Part shown: positions 1 through 6,925 of the stretch, piece by piece
How positions within the stretch are numbered: position 1 is the stretch's first letter
How the letters are laid out: each line of letters opens with the position of its first letter
Assembly: GCA_964478455.1 (NCBI GenBank)
Contig: CAYZJD010000127.1
Location: 1 to 11,065 of the forward strand
Source: CAYZJD01 sp964478455
GTDB lineage: Bacteria; Acidobacteriota; Terriglobia; Bryobacterales; Bryobacteraceae
DNA length: 11,065 nt
Direction of reading: 5' to 3'
Made by a program: the position numbers and the translations under genes
Notes under the pieces: generated by a model
What the model was told of the DNA's origin: nothing
What the model saw: the letters and a program-made list of their open reading frames with translations, nothing else
Databases searched by the model: none

Positions 1-50
1 GGCGCTTTCGCCTGCCAGAAGCTGAATGATGGGCCTTTTTCATCATCCTG

Positions 51-2306
51 CTAGAAGACATAACCCAGGGATACCGACCAGATATGAACTCGGTAGCGAG
101 GCAGGACCGTTCCTAGAAACGCGGCGCCGCCCGCTCCAGCATCCGTCATTCCTGGGAAAAGGACTGCCCTCTCAAGAGCCCCGTCTGTTTCTCGGTACTT
201 TTCATAGGCGTACTCGACACGGTAGGAAACACTGCCGGTCAATGCGTACTTCAAAGAAACCGCCAGGCGCTGGAATCGGTTGCTGAGGTTCGGGTAGTCC
301 TCTGCGCCGGCCAGAAAACCTTCCTCCGCCGGGTTTCCCAGCGCCGTGGTTGCGGTAGAATTCACTCCCTGTGAGAAGCCGTAATAAAGGTCCACCGCCA
401 GCCGATTGCGGAGAAGCCCTGCATTCAGCCCGGCGCCCCAGGTGTGAACCGAGTCCCGGATACTGCTTTCCCAGTCATTGTCGGGAGAATCGTTGGCCGG
501 ACCGATGAGGTAAGCGTCAAGCCGCTGCCGGGACCGCAGCGCATATCGAAGCCTCTCGTAGGTGTAATCGGCGAACAGCGAGATGGACGGTGTCACCACA
601 TAGGACAGATCGCAGGAAACCGAATCGTTCAAGTCATGGAGATCACCGTAGCGGGACTCCTTGAAAAGGGCCCGGTCGACGGTGTACGCGGCCGAAAGCG
701 TGAGCGAATCAGTGGCCGGCGCCTGCAAGGAGACCATGCCGTAATTGCGAGTTCGCGCGGCCTGGTCCAGTCTTCGGAGTCCTGGAAGCTGCGGCAGCGC
801 AAATACCCCAGTCCCGGCCGGGAAGGAGGCGAGGAAATAGTCAGGATCGTACTGTTCTGGCCGGCGGCGGGAGTGCCGCATCAGGGCCTGCAATCCCCAT
901 CCATCCTGGTTCATCCAATCCCAACTGACCCCGCCTGTGTGTTCGTTTGAGCGTTTGACGTCACGGTAGGTGCGGTCCCAGGCCTCCCATTCATAGAACC
1001 ATCTCGCCGCCGAAGTCTTGCCGGGTTCCCAAATCCAATCCAAGGTGACGTTCTGCTTCCTGTAGGCATAGGGAAGATTCCGGCGGTTGCGTGGAGCGGC
1101 CTCGGTGAAGACGGACGGGGAGGAATCGTAGGGCACGTAGCTGGAAAATTGCAGGCTGGGAGTCTCGTTGTCCAGGCGGTAGGAACGGTAGCGGGCGTTG
1201 TAGGCAAACTGCTTGCCGACCTTGCCCGTGAGCAGGTAATTCATCATTAAGGTCTGTTTGCTGCCGTTCAAACTGGGGGCCGGCAGAGAGGGGAAGTCCG
1301 GTCGGGCCTGAATCGCCGGATCGATGGTGAACGGCATGAAGGCCTCGTTTTGTCGCATCCATCCCGGGGACACGGTCGCCACGATCCTGGCCGAGCGCGT
1401 CAACTGGACGGCGCCCGAGAGGCTGAAGGTCTGGGCCGTGTTGTCCGGGGCCAGCGCCCGTCGCCCGGCGCCGCCGGCGCCCGCCCGCCCGCCTGGCTGA
1501 AAGAGGCCCGACCATTCCAGGGCTTTCACTTCGTTGTGAAAATGCGAACTCTGCGACGACGCCTGCACCGCCCACCTGGGCTTGGCCACCTCGGCGCTCG
1601 CCTTCACACCGTTGGTCCGGTACTGAACGGGCTCCGGCAGTTCCACCACCGTGAACCCCAGAGTGTTCCCACTGGGACGGTACCCGGTCCGGCGTTCCGG
1701 GGAGTACTCCAGGCGAAGGTCCCACGCTTCGCTGGGGGTCACTGTCAGGGCCAGCCCTACGGAATTGCGCTCCAGCGACAGGTTCTGGCGGGGGGCGCCT
1801 TGTAAAGCCTGGAATCCCGAGGGCAAGGTGAATTGGCCCGGGCCCGAGCGATCGTAGAAATTTCGGCCGGCGGTGACCACGTTGTGGGAGATGCGGTTCC
1901 AGCCGACGGTAACCTTGTACCGGCCGTAGACACCGGCGCCGGCCAGCGCGTGCAAATCTTTTTCGGTGTTCTCCTGAGATCGCAAGTAAACAAACGAGCC
2001 GCTGACGGGGAGTTCTGAGCTGAAGTCGAAACTCTTGATGAAAACGCCGGTCGGGATATCCCGATACTCGGAGAACTTCGCGACGGTGGAATCTCCTGAG
2101 GTCCTTCTTGCGCCGATCTCCAGGAATGTCCACCCGGGATGAGCGCGGAGCGACAATCGGTCCGCTCCCGCCGGGGAAGCCGCTTGTTTCGGCAGCGTAT
2201 CCTGCGGATCGGCGGGCTGGGCGCGAAGGGGGTTGCCGCACAGGTACAAGACCACGCAAACGCCGAGGAGCGTTTTCGTCGTCATGCCGCGGCGCCGTCT
2301 TTTCAT
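51..2306 (-). CDS. MtrB/PioB-family outer-membrane beta-barrel protein
   Basis: Probable outer-membrane porin that sheathes the decaheme cytochrome encoded just upstream, so that electrons can cross the outer membrane. The chosen ATG gives 751 residues. It begins MKRRRRGMTTKTLLG, a basic N-region followed by a hydrophobic core (LLGVCVVLYLCG) and a likely cleavage after LRA. A longer reading from 2471 would overlap the cytochrome gene by about 145 bases and put a non-signal leader first. The early mature segment GDSTVAKFSEYRDIPTG resembles the conserved N-terminal 'KFxxYxG' region of MtrB/PioB proteins. The rest alternates polar and aromatic residues as in beta-strands (for example RYKVTVGWN, LSLFADYTYERLRY) and ends in YVF, the usual terminal aromatic of outer-membrane barrels. 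The mature part lacks the CXXC of Shewanella MtrB. A low-complexity Gly/Ala/Arg stretch (about residues 269-283) probably lies in a loop. The family call rests on motifs plus the neighbouring decaheme gene; strand number was not determined. Confidence 0.82.
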   Translation of the reverse strand: MKRRRRGMTTKTLLGVCVVLYLCGNPLRAQPADPQDTLPKQAASPAGADRLSLRAHPGWTFLEIGARRTSGDSTVAKFSEYRDIPTGVFIKSFDFSSELPVSGSFVYLRSQENTEKDLHALAGAGVYGRYKVTVGWNRISHNVVTAGRNFYDRSGPGQFTLPSGFQALQGAPRQNLSLERNSVGLALTVTPSEAWDLRLEYSPERRTGYRPSGNTLGFTVVELPEPVQYRTNGVKASAEVAKPRWAVQASSQSSHFHNEVKALEWSGLFQPGGRAGAGGAGRRALAPDNTAQTFSLSGAVQLTRSARIVATVSPGWMRQNEAFMPFTIDPAIQARPDFPSLPAPSLNGSKQTLMMNYLLTGKVGKQFAYNARYRSYRLDNETPSLQFSSYVPYDSSPSVFTEAAPRNRRNLPYAYRKQNVTLDWIWEPGKTSAARWFYEWEAWDRTYRDVKRSNEHTGGVSWDWMNQDGWGLQALMRHSRRRPEQYDPDYFLASFPAGTGVFALPQLPGLRRLDQAARTRNYGMVSLQAPATDSLTLSAAYTVDRALFKESRYGDLHDLNDSVSCDLSYVVTPSISLFADYTYERLRYALRSRQRLDAYLIGPANDSPDNDWESSIRDSVHTWGAGLNAGLLRNRLAVDLYYGFSQGVNSTATTALGNPAEEGFLAGAEDYPNLSNRFQRLAVSLKYALTGSVSYRVEYAYEKYRETDGALERAVLFPGMTDAGAGGAAFLGTVLPRYRVHIWSVSLGYVF

Positions 2307-2326
2307 GACAATCCCCGTTCCGTCCG

Positions 2327-3283
2327 CTACCGGTGGAAGCGCGCTCCCGAAGGGTGATTGGACCCGTGAATCTGGGAGTGGCAGTTGGCGCACCCCAGGT
2401 TGTAAATCAAGCGGTTGGCGGCCGGCTGCGGCTGGGTCGAGTGGCCGGCTCGCATGTGGCAGCGCTGGCACAAGCGAGGCGGTCTCATCTTCAACAATGC
2501 CGGGTGCACCGATCCGTGAGCCTCATGGCAGATCAGGCAGTCTTCCGCCACCGGCGGGTGTTCCCAAAGGAAGGGCCCTCTCTTTTCCCCATGGCAGCGG
2601 TAGCAATTCTCGTTGACCGAATTCTCCACCAGCAGCTTGGGCGTGGCCGTCCCGTGCGGGTTGTGGCAGTCGATGCAGGTCAGTTTGCCTTCCCGCAGCG
2701 GCATATGAGAGGAGCGTTGCAGTTGCGCTTTCTGCACCAGATGGCATTGAAGACAGACCTCCACGCTTGTTTGCTTCCGCAACAGGCGCGTCTCCAGCGG
2801 CCTCTCCAGGAAGCGCAAGCCGGGTTGCGGGAGGCCCGCCTTTTTGTGCAGGGTGTGGCAATTGGTGCAGGTGATGTTTCTGGATTCATGAGGGCTGCCG
2901 CGCCAGTAGAGCCGGTTGCCTCGTTCGTGGCACTTCAAGCAGGCGTTTTCAATGGACTCTGCGGACCCGCCAGTGAACCGGAAGATCAGGTCGCGATCGC
3001 CCGACTGCACGTGACCCACACCACTGCCGTGGCAGGCTTCGCACCCCTGTTTGGCCGGTGACTGGGAGAAACGACCCTCGAGCCTGCCGTGCGCGGAACC
3101 GGCCCAGGTTTCGTAGTAGTCTCGGTGGCATCGCCGGCAGGTCTCAGGGGCTATAGCCAAATCCTCCGCGCCAGGTGCCGGCCTCTGCGCCGCCTGAACG
3201 ATCAGGCCCGCTAAGCAGAGGCCGCACGGCAGCAAGCCGATCCGGCAACATCCCCTGATCAGCCGCCGCACTGGCACACACAT
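2327..3283 (-). CDS. Decaheme c-type cytochrome, DmsE/MtrA family
   Basis: Periplasmic multiheme electron carrier that would sit inside the MtrB-type barrel encoded 20 bases downstream. With the ATG at 3283 it has 318 residues, close to the size of MtrA/DmsE. An N-terminal signal peptide is visible (MCVPVRRLIRGCCRIGLLPCG, hydrophobic to about residue 30, then AAQ). Ten CXXCH heme-attachment motifs follow at residues 49-53 (CRRCH), 81-85 (CEACH), 115-119 (CLKCH), 139-143 (CTNCH), 177-181 (CLQCH), 203-207 (CIDCH), 227-231 (CYRCH), 249-253 (CLICH), 272-276 (CQRCH) and 298-302 (CANCH). The many extra histidines (such as SAHG, GHV, SPHE, SSHM, AHG) fit bis-His ligation. The reading frame also extends to a GTG at 3334, which adds 17 residues that do not improve the signal peptide; neither start has a strong Shine-Dalgarno. 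It ends in TAG. Whether it works in metal reduction, electron uptake or a DMSO-reductase-like respiration cannot be told from sequence. Confidence 0.92.
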   Translation of the reverse strand: MCVPVRRLIRGCCRIGLLPCGLCLAGLIVQAAQRPAPGAEDLAIAPETCRRCHRDYYETWAGSAHGRLEGRFSQSPAKQGCEACHGSGVGHVQSGDRDLIFRFTGGSAESIENACLKCHERGNRLYWRGSPHESRNITCTNCHTLHKKAGLPQPGLRFLERPLETRLLRKQTSVEVCLQCHLVQKAQLQRSSHMPLREGKLTCIDCHNPHGTATPKLLVENSVNENCYRCHGEKRGPFLWEHPPVAEDCLICHEAHGSVHPALLKMRPPRLCQRCHMRAGHSTQPQPAANRLIYNLGCANCHSQIHGSNHPSGARFHR

Positions 3284-3444
3284 GGCGCTCGTGGACGGTG
3301 AAAAGCACCTGCGGTTCCATCCGCACGGAAACACGCCGTGGAACCAGGCTATGCCTGCAACTAATTCATTTACCAGGAGTTAGACGATGACCGGGAAGTC
3401 GTGGCCACTGCCCTAGGACAGCGCGGCCCTGGCTTCCGAAACGA

Positions 3445-3454
3445 CTTTGTCACA
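3445..3454. repeat. Direct repeat copy 1, CTTTGTCACA
   Basis: An exact copy of this 10-mer occurs again at 3536-3545, 91 bases away in the same orientation. This copy lies inside a small dyad, GACT-TTGTCAC-AGTC (3443-3457). It sits about 160 bases upstream of the cytochrome start, a distance usual for enhancer-type sites of NtrC-family activators. A regulatory role is inference. Confidence 0.35.
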
Positions 3455-3535
3455 GTCCGCGACGCCCTATGTGTCGTCGGCCGCCAAGGACCAGGCTCGA
3501 AAACGAGCAGTCGCGGGTCCGAGCGGGTGTTGCAG

Positions 3536-3545
3536 CTTTGTCACA
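3536..3545. repeat. Direct repeat copy 2, CTTTGTCACA
   Basis: Second exact copy of the 10-mer at 3445-3454, just beyond the 3' end of the response regulator gene. This copy lacks the flanking dyad of the first. It may be a second activator site for the cytochrome operon, but two 10-base copies can also arise by chance. Confidence 0.3.
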
Positions 3546-3557
3546 CCCGTCTGGACT

Positions 3558-4979
3558 TCAACTCTGGTCCGGTGCCGCCTGCGGGCGGTAGGCACGCGAG
3601 TCGACCCCGTACTTGCGCAAAAGGCGGTGGAAGGCAGCCCGATCCATGCCGGCGATCCGGGCCGCTTCCGTGACGTTCCCCCGCGTGCGAGTCAGCAGTT
3701 CCGCGATGCTCTGGCGTTCGAAGTTTTCCACGTTTCTCCGCTTCTCCTGGCGAAAAGCCGCTGGCACGTCTCGTGACTTTCGCAGAAGTTCCTCCGGAAG
3801 ATCCAGCGGAGAGATGTATTCCTCACCGGTAATCGAAACGGCGCGTTCGACCACATTGCGGAGCTCGCGCACGTTTCCGGGCCAGGAATACTGCTCCAGC
3901 ACGAGCAGTGTCGCCGACGACATGCCAAGAACCCTGGCTTTCGCCCGCCGGGCGCAGGCGTGCAAGAAGTGGCTGGCCAGCGGGGGGATGTCCCCGGCCC
4001 GTTCTCTTAAAGGCGGCAGCCGGATCGCCAGCACGTTCAGCCGGTAATACAGGTCATCGCGGAACTTCTGTGTGGCGACCATCTCATCCAGCTTCTGACG
4101 CGTTGCCGCCATGATCCGGATGTCGAGGCCGACAAACTCGCCCCCCCCAACGCGTCGGATTTGCCTTTCTTCCAGGCTGCGCAGAAGCTTCGCTTGAGTG
4201 GAGAGACTCAATTCCCCCACCTCGTCCAGGAACAGCGTGCCACCGTTGGCTAGCTCCAGAAGCCCTCGTTGCAGAGTCACCGCCCCGGTGAAGGCGCCCC
4301 GCTCGTGACCGAACAACTCGCTTTCCAGCAGCGGCTCGGGCAGGGCGGCACAGTCGACGGGAATGAAGGGTTTGGCGGCCCGCAGGCTGTTGGCATGGAT
4401 GGCCTTCGCCAGCATCTCTTTGCCTGTGCCTGTTTCACCCACTAGAAGGACGCTGGCGTCACCCTGCGCGGCGCATGCGGCGCTGCGCAGCATTTCCTTC
4501 ACCGGTTCGCTCGCGCCTACGATGGCGCTGAAATCCATCGTGGCTGCCCTGCCCGCGACCGATGCTTCCTGCTGCGACATCCGCGCCCGGTGTTCACAGG
4601 CCCGCTGGAGGATCGTCCGGAGTTCCTCGGTGGTGAAGGGCTTGCGCAAGTAGTCGAACGCTCCGGCACGAGTGGCTTCGATGGCCGTGTCGATGGTCGC
4701 ATACGCGGTGATCAGGATGACGACAGTTTCCGGACCGAGGCTCTTGATCGACCGCAGCAGGGCCAGGCCGTCCATCTCGGCCATCTTCAAATCGGTCAGC
4801 ACGATTGGGGGGCGGGACTGCCGGAAGACCTCTAGGCCGAGCCTGCCCGAGCTGGCCTTCAAGCAGCAATAGCCGAGGCGCCTGAGAATCGCGGCGCAAT
4901 CGTCAACGAAATCGGCTTCGTCATCGATCAGCAGAATGCAGACGCTGCCGCTTGTTCCCGGCTGCTGTCCGATGGCCAT
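3558..4979 (-). CDS. NtrC-family sigma-54-dependent response regulator
   Basis: Cytoplasmic transcription activator of 473 residues with the full three-domain NtrC layout. The receiver domain (about 14-128) has the acidic pair D19/D20, phospho-acceptor D63 (VLTDLKM), T91 and K113. The AAA+ domain (about 152-385) has Walker A GETGTGKE (181-188), the sigma-54-contacting loop GAFTGA (228-233), Walker B LFLDE (249-253), the arginine-rich LPPLRERAGDI segment and GNVREL (368-373). A Fis-type helix-turn-helix lies near the C-terminus (about 425-457, GNVTEAARIAGMDRAAFHRLLRKYG). All key residues are present, so it should activate sigma-54 RNA polymerase when phosphorylated. It is divergent from a histidine kinase gene, its likely partner, and lies upstream of the decaheme cytochrome gene on the same strand. 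A run of eight C (4141-4148; G8 on the coding strand) encodes part of VGGG; alignment length to family members suggests the frame is intact. Confidence 0.95.
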   Translation of the reverse strand: MAIGQQPGTSGSVCILLIDDEADFVDDCAAILRRLGYCCLKASSGRLGLEVFRQSRPPIVLTDLKMAEMDGLALLRSIKSLGPETVVILITAYATIDTAIEATRAGAFDYLRKPFTTEELRTILQRACEHRARMSQQEASVAGRAATMDFSAIVGASEPVKEMLRSAACAAQGDASVLLVGETGTGKEMLAKAIHANSLRAAKPFIPVDCAALPEPLLESELFGHERGAFTGAVTLQRGLLELANGGTLFLDEVGELSLSTQAKLLRSLEERQIRRVGGGEFVGLDIRIMAATRQKLDEMVATQKFRDDLYYRLNVLAIRLPPLRERAGDIPPLASHFLHACARRAKARVLGMSSATLLVLEQYSWPGNVRELRNVVERAVSITGEEYISPLDLPEELLRKSRDVPAAFRQEKRRNVENFERQSIAELLTRTRGNVTEAARIAGMDRAAFHRLLRKYGVDSRAYRPQAAPDQS

Positions 4980-4997
4980 CGTCTTTCGGCCCTATGA

Positions 4998-5003
4998 TAT
5001 AAT
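4998..5003 (+). promoter_or_regulatory. Possible -10 box TATAAT in divergent promoter region
   Basis: A perfect TATAAT lies in the very short gap between the response regulator start (4979, minus) and the kinase gene (plus). No TTGACA-like -35 is seen 17 bases upstream, where the sequence is GCCATC inside the regulator's first codons. If it is used, transcription would begin near 5010, which would rule out the TTG at 5006 as the kinase start. AT-rich DNA is scarce in this GC-rich window, which makes the box stand out. Confidence 0.4.
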
Positions 5004-5005
5004 TT

Positions 5006-6322
5006 TTGACCTGGGTGAAGGGGGGCGTTTCTCGCCTTTCAGCGACGGACAGATTGTTTGCGGCCTTGCGCCTGGCCACCATCGCGGTGGGCGTCGCGTG
5101 GCTCCTGGTCGCGCCGCATCTGCCGCACCGCGCCCGGCTCGCCGGGCTGTTGACCGCCTCCGTAATCTATACCTTCTTCATCTACTACTTGATTCTGCGG
5201 GCCCGCTGGCCCGTCGCCCGCATTTACCTTGTCACCGCTTTCGTCGACCTGTTCTTTCTGTTCGGCTTGGTCCAGTGGGCGGGCGCAGCGAGCGGCGTCT
5301 TTGTCCTCGGCTTTTACCTGCTGGTGGCGCTCCACAGCTTCTACTTTGGACGGCAAGTCGGAATCCTGGTCGCCGCCATCGCATCCCTGTTGTTGCTTTT
5401 AGCTGGTCTGGACACGTCTCCGCCAGAGCCGTGGTTTCATTCCCTGGCGCAAGTTGGCTTTCTGTTTGCCACCGCATGGTCCACCAGTCTGCTGGCCGAT
5501 CGGGAAAGGCTGGCCAGGCAACGGGCCGAAGAACTGCTGGCGGAACTGAAAAATACCACCCGCATACTGGAACAGGCCCAAAAGATGGCTCTGATCGGGA
5601 GGCTCACCGCCGGGATTGCGCATGAGATCAACAACCCGGCGGCGGTGGTCCTAACCAGGCTGGAGCGCATGCTGCTGGCCGCGGAAGAAAACGGCTACTC
5701 CGCCGCACTGAAGCAGGATCTGGAAACTTTGCGAAATCACGCGCGACGCGTGGCCGGTGTCGTGCAGAAGATGCTTACTTACTCCAGATCTGACTCTTCG
5801 GGATTCTCGCCCCTGGATATCAATGAAGTGATCCAGCAGAGCATCCCGCTGATTGAGCACCGCCTGAAAAACCGCCATCTGACCCTGAACCTCAACCTGC
5901 TTCACCGTTTGCCCCGGGTTTACGGCAATACCAACCGGCTCGAGGAAGTGTTCGTGAATCTGCTCACGAATGCCATGGACGCTTCCTCACCCGGGGGACA
6001 GATCTACATCGTGAGCACCATCAGCGGAGGCCAGGATAAAGAGGTGCAGGTCTTCGTAGCCGACGGCGGAGAGGGGATCCCGCCGGAAAACCTGGACAAG
6101 ATCTTCGAACCCTTCTTTACGACCAAGCCTCCCGGCGAGGGTACCGGCCTCGGCTTGTACATCACCTACCAGATCCTGAACGACCACCGGGCTTCCGTTT
6201 CCATAGACAGCCAACCTGGAAAAGGAACTACTGTTTCCATCCGCTTTCCTCTACTGAAGGACGTTCTTCCTTGCAGCCCGGCGCCGGGTGGGACGGGGTC
6301 GGGCCGCCCTCGCCCATCCTGA
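5006..6322 (+). CDS. Membrane sensor histidine kinase
   Basis: Inner-membrane sensor kinase of up to 438 residues, probably phosphorylating the divergently encoded NtrC-type regulator. About six hydrophobic helices fill residues 18-165 (near 19-36, 45-64, 72-92, 98-114, 117-135 and 146-164) with very short loops, so the stimulus is likely sensed in or at the membrane. No PAS or HAMP domain is evident. A short coiled linker (166-195) leads to the HisKA domain with H-box GIAHEINNP (phospho-acceptor H206). The HATPase domain follows: N-box EEVFVNLLTNAMDA (313-326), G1 VADGGEGIP (351-359), FEPFFTTKPPGEGTGLGL (367-384). The start is unclear. TTG 5006 and GTG 5015 are possible, while a strong AAGGGGGG (5018-5025) lies in front of a later TTG at 5054, though 28 bases away. 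The last 20 residues are Pro/Gly-rich and outside the domain. Confidence 0.93.
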   Translation: MTWVKGGVSRLSATDRLFAALRLATIAVGVAWLLVAPHLPHRARLAGLLTASVIYTFFIYYLILRARWPVARIYLVTAFVDLFFLFGLVQWAGAASGVFVLGFYLLVALHSFYFGRQVGILVAAIASLLLLLAGLDTSPPEPWFHSLAQVGFLFATAWSTSLLADRERLARQRAEELLAELKNTTRILEQAQKMALIGRLTAGIAHEINNPAAVVLTRLERMLLAAEENGYSAALKQDLETLRNHARRVAGVVQKMLTYSRSDSSGFSPLDINEVIQQSIPLIEHRLKNRHLTLNLNLLHRLPRVYGNTNRLEEVFVNLLTNAMDASSPGGQIYIVSTISGGQDKEVQVFVADGGEGIPPENLDKIFEPFFTTKPPGEGTGLGLYITYQILNDHRASVSIDSQPGKGTTVSIRFPLLKDVLPCSPAPGGTGSGRPRPS

Positions 6323-6925
6323 CAGTTAGTCGTATTTGAAGCTGACCCACGCCACCTTTGCCTGTTTTGTCGGCGGTGTCCCGATCCCTTCGAAACCAGC
6401 AAAGCGCAGAGGCTGAGTTCAGGGCCGGGAGGCTTTTCTGCCAATGCTTTCGTCGTGGATTTCCAACGAAGGGGCTGTTTCGTTACGAGTCCCGGGTCCC
6501 CGGAGTGGAGAACGTTCGAGGGTTGAGAGAAGGGCCACCGTGTCAATTTCGGGAAGCTCATAGTGCGATCCTCCTTGGCAAGCCTCGCCGCACGCCCGCT
6601 CCTCGAAGTCATCCTTTGCCGCTTGGGGCCGGCATTCCTTCGTGTTGGATGGAGAACCCTCGGCGGCGGCCCACACTGCCCGCCTCCACTGGGATTGCAC
6701 AATTTCGAACTCCGCCCGGGTATATATTTGACAGGACCGATTCTATGAATCGGCCCGACGACACCAGATAGCGGGGAGGACGCACGGCGGAACTCGTTGT
6801 GGGTGGCGGTCACACGGACGACTGGCCACGCGAGTTTCGGAATCTTTGGCGCCCCCGCTGACCCCATCGCGCACCCGACCCAAGCCCTCCTTCCAGAGTG
6901 GAGAGAACCTTGGCACAAGATGTGA
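6323..6925. other. About 600 bases without a recognisable gene; possible degraded mobile DNA
   Basis: Six-frame reading gives only products with no recognisable motif. On the minus strand a near-ideal Shine-Dalgarno AAGGAGG (6570-6576) precedes an ATG at 6561 by 8 bases. The resulting frame (MSFPKLTRWPFSQ...) has no family I know, mixed third-position GC, and would run 157 bases into the kinase gene on the other strand. Near 6330-6354 the minus strand reads GGCGTGGGTCAGCTTCAAAT, which resembles the repeated GGGTCA(N)TTCAAA motifs at ends of IS21-family elements, but only one copy is present. A 7-bp perfect hairpin is listed separately. No terminator with a T tract was seen for either flanking gene. 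Best described as remnant or spacer DNA. Confidence 0.35.
6734..6756. repeat. Inverted repeat CCGATTC-TAT-GAATCGG
   Basis: Seven-base perfect arms (6737-6743 and 6747-6753) around a 3-base loop extend, after one mismatch, by two further G-C pairs. A perfect TTGACA (6728-6733) abuts it on the plus strand, but no -10 box follows at the right distance and no gene starts nearby on that strand. No T tract follows, so an intrinsic terminator is unlikely in the plus direction. It could be an operator or an element end; the function is unknown. Confidence 0.5.

Larger units (their letters stand above)
3284..3557. other. Intergenic region upstream of the cytochrome operon
   Basis: This 274-base gap separates the response regulator stop from the cytochrome start; both genes are on the minus strand. 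It should hold the promoter of the decaheme/barrel operon. I searched the minus strand for a -24/-12 sigma-54 promoter (GG-N10-GC with TGGCAC/TTGC context) and found none that is convincing. The closest run, TGG...TTGCA across about 3357-3376, has 14 rather than 10 bases between GG and GC. It contains a 10-base direct repeat, listed separately, and a weak GCTCG-AAAA-CGAGC hairpin at 3495-3508 without a T tract. No gene is supported. Confidence 0.5.

Noticed and set aside
25..50. ATGATG / CATCAT hairpin just downstream of the barrel gene stop, as a terminator.
   Set aside because: Arms are short and AT-rich and no T tract follows on the minus strand.
991..2259. Long 422-codon minus-strand open frame inside the barrel gene.
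   Set aside because: It is an out-of-frame shadow rich in Arg/Gly/Pro with no domain; the overlapping frame has a signal peptide, family motifs and a proper C-terminus.
3374..3416. Plus-strand AGGAG then ATG (3387) beginning MTGKSWPLP, with a Cys-containing frame (SGCCSFVTPVW) further on, reminiscent of a small precursor peptide.
   Set aside because: The frame stops at TAG after nine codons, the later part has no start of its own with a Shine-Dalgarno and runs antisense into the response regulator, and no modifying enzyme is nearby.
3495..3508. GCTCG-AAAA-CGAGC hairpin as a terminator of the response regulator gene.
   Set aside because: Only five base pairs and no T tract on either strand.
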